A stretch of DNA of 64,000 nucleotides, from assembly GCA_051294375.1 (NCBI GenBank), contig CM119266.1, positions 287,132 through 351,131 of the forward strand. Reading direction: 5' to 3'. A program made the translations under genes and the position numbers. Numbering within the stretch: the first letter of the stretch is position 1; every line of letters starts with the position of its first letter. Source of the stretch: Paraspadella gotoi (lineage: Eukaryota > Chaetognatha). The notes under the pieces are model-generated. The model saw only the letters and a program-made list of their open reading frames with translations. It was not told the origin of the DNA and made no database searches. Below, in pieces: positions 62,213-64,000 of this stretch.

Positions 62213-64000
62213 TAAATTTCTCCTTCCTTTTTTTGAATTTATGAAAATAAAAAAAGTCACCCAACGGCAGAGTCGATGAGAAAGGTTTAGTTTTTCAAAA
62301 TGGGATTAGAACAGATTATGGTAATATAAGTAAACATATCCGTTTCTAAGATCGGCAAACATCTTAAATAGTAAGTGTATGTGGCGACAACCAATTAGAA
62401 TCTAACAGTGGACCGCGGCACCCTCAAATAAAGATAGAGCCGAAAAAAGGTTAATGACTTAATCTGAGTATTTTTTTTCAAATTTCGGTTGACTTATCTG
62501 AGTCAGTCAGTTGCCAACTTATTTTCACGCTGCAAAGCTACCATGGTCCGTCTCTTCGAAGGTCAACCATTGACCGAAAAAATGGAACTTGATTTTTGGC
62601 GCGATTTTTCTTGTCTGCTTTGAATAAGCTCGAGTGTGACTGATCAAAGATGAAGATAAGGTAAAGAACGAAAGTATGGCTTATTATATCAAAACATTAA
62701 GTTCCTTGACATAAATTGATAAAACCCAACGCAACGGTAACGCTTCCAGTTAAGTTTCAACTCGATATAGAAGATTTAGAGAAATGAAAGAAATAGAAAT
62801 TTAACTCGGTACTCGACAGACCAGAATTGTTTTTTTCTCAGTCAGAGAACTCATTAGGCTTTTCAGTTTTTCGTACTCCATCATCAGAGCCACAACAAGA
62901 AGCTTTTAGAAAAAGAATACTGCCTCATTACTGTTCCGCGCGAGAGAATTCTATGCAGTCAATCAGTCAATGAGAGTCAACCTCGGAAAATGGAACCGTG
63001 ACTTCGTCCGATACCCGTCGCGAAAAACAGCGGACCGTAACGAGATGGAAATAATGACCTTCCGTTAGTTGATCGGAGACGGAGTTCCCCCCTCGCCCTT
63101 TCCCCCCAGACCTTTACAACCAACTGAATTCACGTGCTCCCCCGTCTCAGTGGTAAATCTCTGATGGATTCCACGAGGCACGGAGTCAGTTGCAGGTAAT
63201 AAAATTGTTAATGACGATTCAATTCAAAAGGAGCGTATGAATTTACACGTTACTTAGATGTATAATAAGTCGTCTATAAAAAAGTTTGATATTTCTATTT
63301 TTAATTTCATGATATTTAAGTCATGAACTTACTATATATATTGGATTTATAATGGTTTGAAGGAAGATATTTTGAACTCGCAATCACCCAACTATTAAAT
63401 ATTGTCTTACCAAAAACTTTTATTAGGCAATTATTGAATTAATGATTAAATCATATTAAACAATTCTTAACACAGGAAGTCTAATTCATGATATTTAATA
63501 AAATTACCAACATCTTGGCGGTAAATAAAGTTAAAAACATTTAGAATGATATGGAAAGATAAAAGAAAAATAAAAGTTGTTTAACTCTTTTTAATATTTT
63601 ATCAGTATCAGGGTTTAGATACAGTAACAAACAAAACATCAATCCATAAAAGCAAATTTTAAGTATTAATTAAATATTTACTAAATTCAACAACTATCCC
63701 GTGTCCAAACGCGAATGTCACCAAAGAAATCTTAATCATACATGCATATTTAAATCCTTTAACATTAGTAATGTTATTTCGTTTCTAATATATTACCTAA
63801 CCTAAATTGATTGGTTCTCTTTTCCGAGACTTTTGGCGAGAGTGACTCAATTATGATCGTTTTCTTTCAAAATTTAATTTTAACTTTAATATTTAATCTA
63901 AAAATATTTTTAAACTAACCCTTATCCGTAACATAATCCTAAACCCGAACCATTAACTAAGTCACTTACCTTTATCACTAAGCCTAACTTTTAACCTAAT
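61187..64000. other. Upstream flank of cyclin B3 to window end
   Basis: Short T-runs and (TCC)n near 61240-61265, a (CT)n tract at ~62178-62212, then A/T-rich DNA. The last ~220 bp has degenerate TAACC-type sequence. No gene recognised. Confidence 0.55.

Overview
This window is a piece of an animal nuclear genome. Genes are split by GT-AG introns, coding islands sit in AT-rich DNA, and (GA)n, (CGA)n, (TA)n and (ATA)n microsatellites are abundant. A complete engrailed gene, a cyclin B3 gene, an ABCB6-like gene and a 10-cysteine prokineticin/astakine-like secreted protein point to a bilaterian invertebrate. I cannot name the phylum with confidence.

Layout. (1) 43-24980, minus strand: engrailed in six coding exons (636 codons before the stop by my joining), with its homeobox split by an intron and a ~21.5 kb third intron full of repeats. 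(2) 24981-29483: upstream flank of engrailed, microsatellite-rich, no gene recognised. (3) 29484-41729, plus strand: the first four exons of an ABCB6/HMT1-type transporter. Its intron 1 holds two antisense paralogous genes at 30273-31654 and 33606-34981, and its intron 3 holds a large antisense single-exon receptor gene at 36747-40964. The rest of the transporter was not found. (4) 41730-54700: a 16-bp minisatellite, a 100-N gap, ~330-bp tandem repeats and GA-rich DNA, with no firm gene. (5) 54701-55860, minus: prokineticin/astakine-like gene. (6) 57093-61186, minus: complete cyclin B3 in seven exons. (7) 61187-64000: no gene seen.

The most unusual content is the antisense cluster inside the transporter introns. 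The 1405-residue protein joins a signal peptide, a Toll-like leucine-rich-repeat ectodomain and a transmembrane helix to a degenerate pseudokinase and a KEN ribonuclease domain of the IRE1/RNase L type. The KEN catalytic Tyr, Arg, Asn and His are all in register. Two repeated, possibly ubiquitin-like modules follow. It has the layout of IRE1, but with an extracellular LRR sensor in place of the luminal sensor. Its two neighbours each carry an LRAT-like domain that has lost its nucleophilic cysteine (NGEH in place of NCEH), followed by an AIG1/GIMAP-like GTPase. Both begin with an N-myristoylation-type sequence and end in a CaaX box. A role of the three genes in one membrane-based innate-immune response is inference only.

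Assembly quality is uneven. Five N gaps are present, one is flanked by the same sequence on both sides, and 13.1-15.6 kb looks like an indel-rich second copy of 4.4-5.9 kb.
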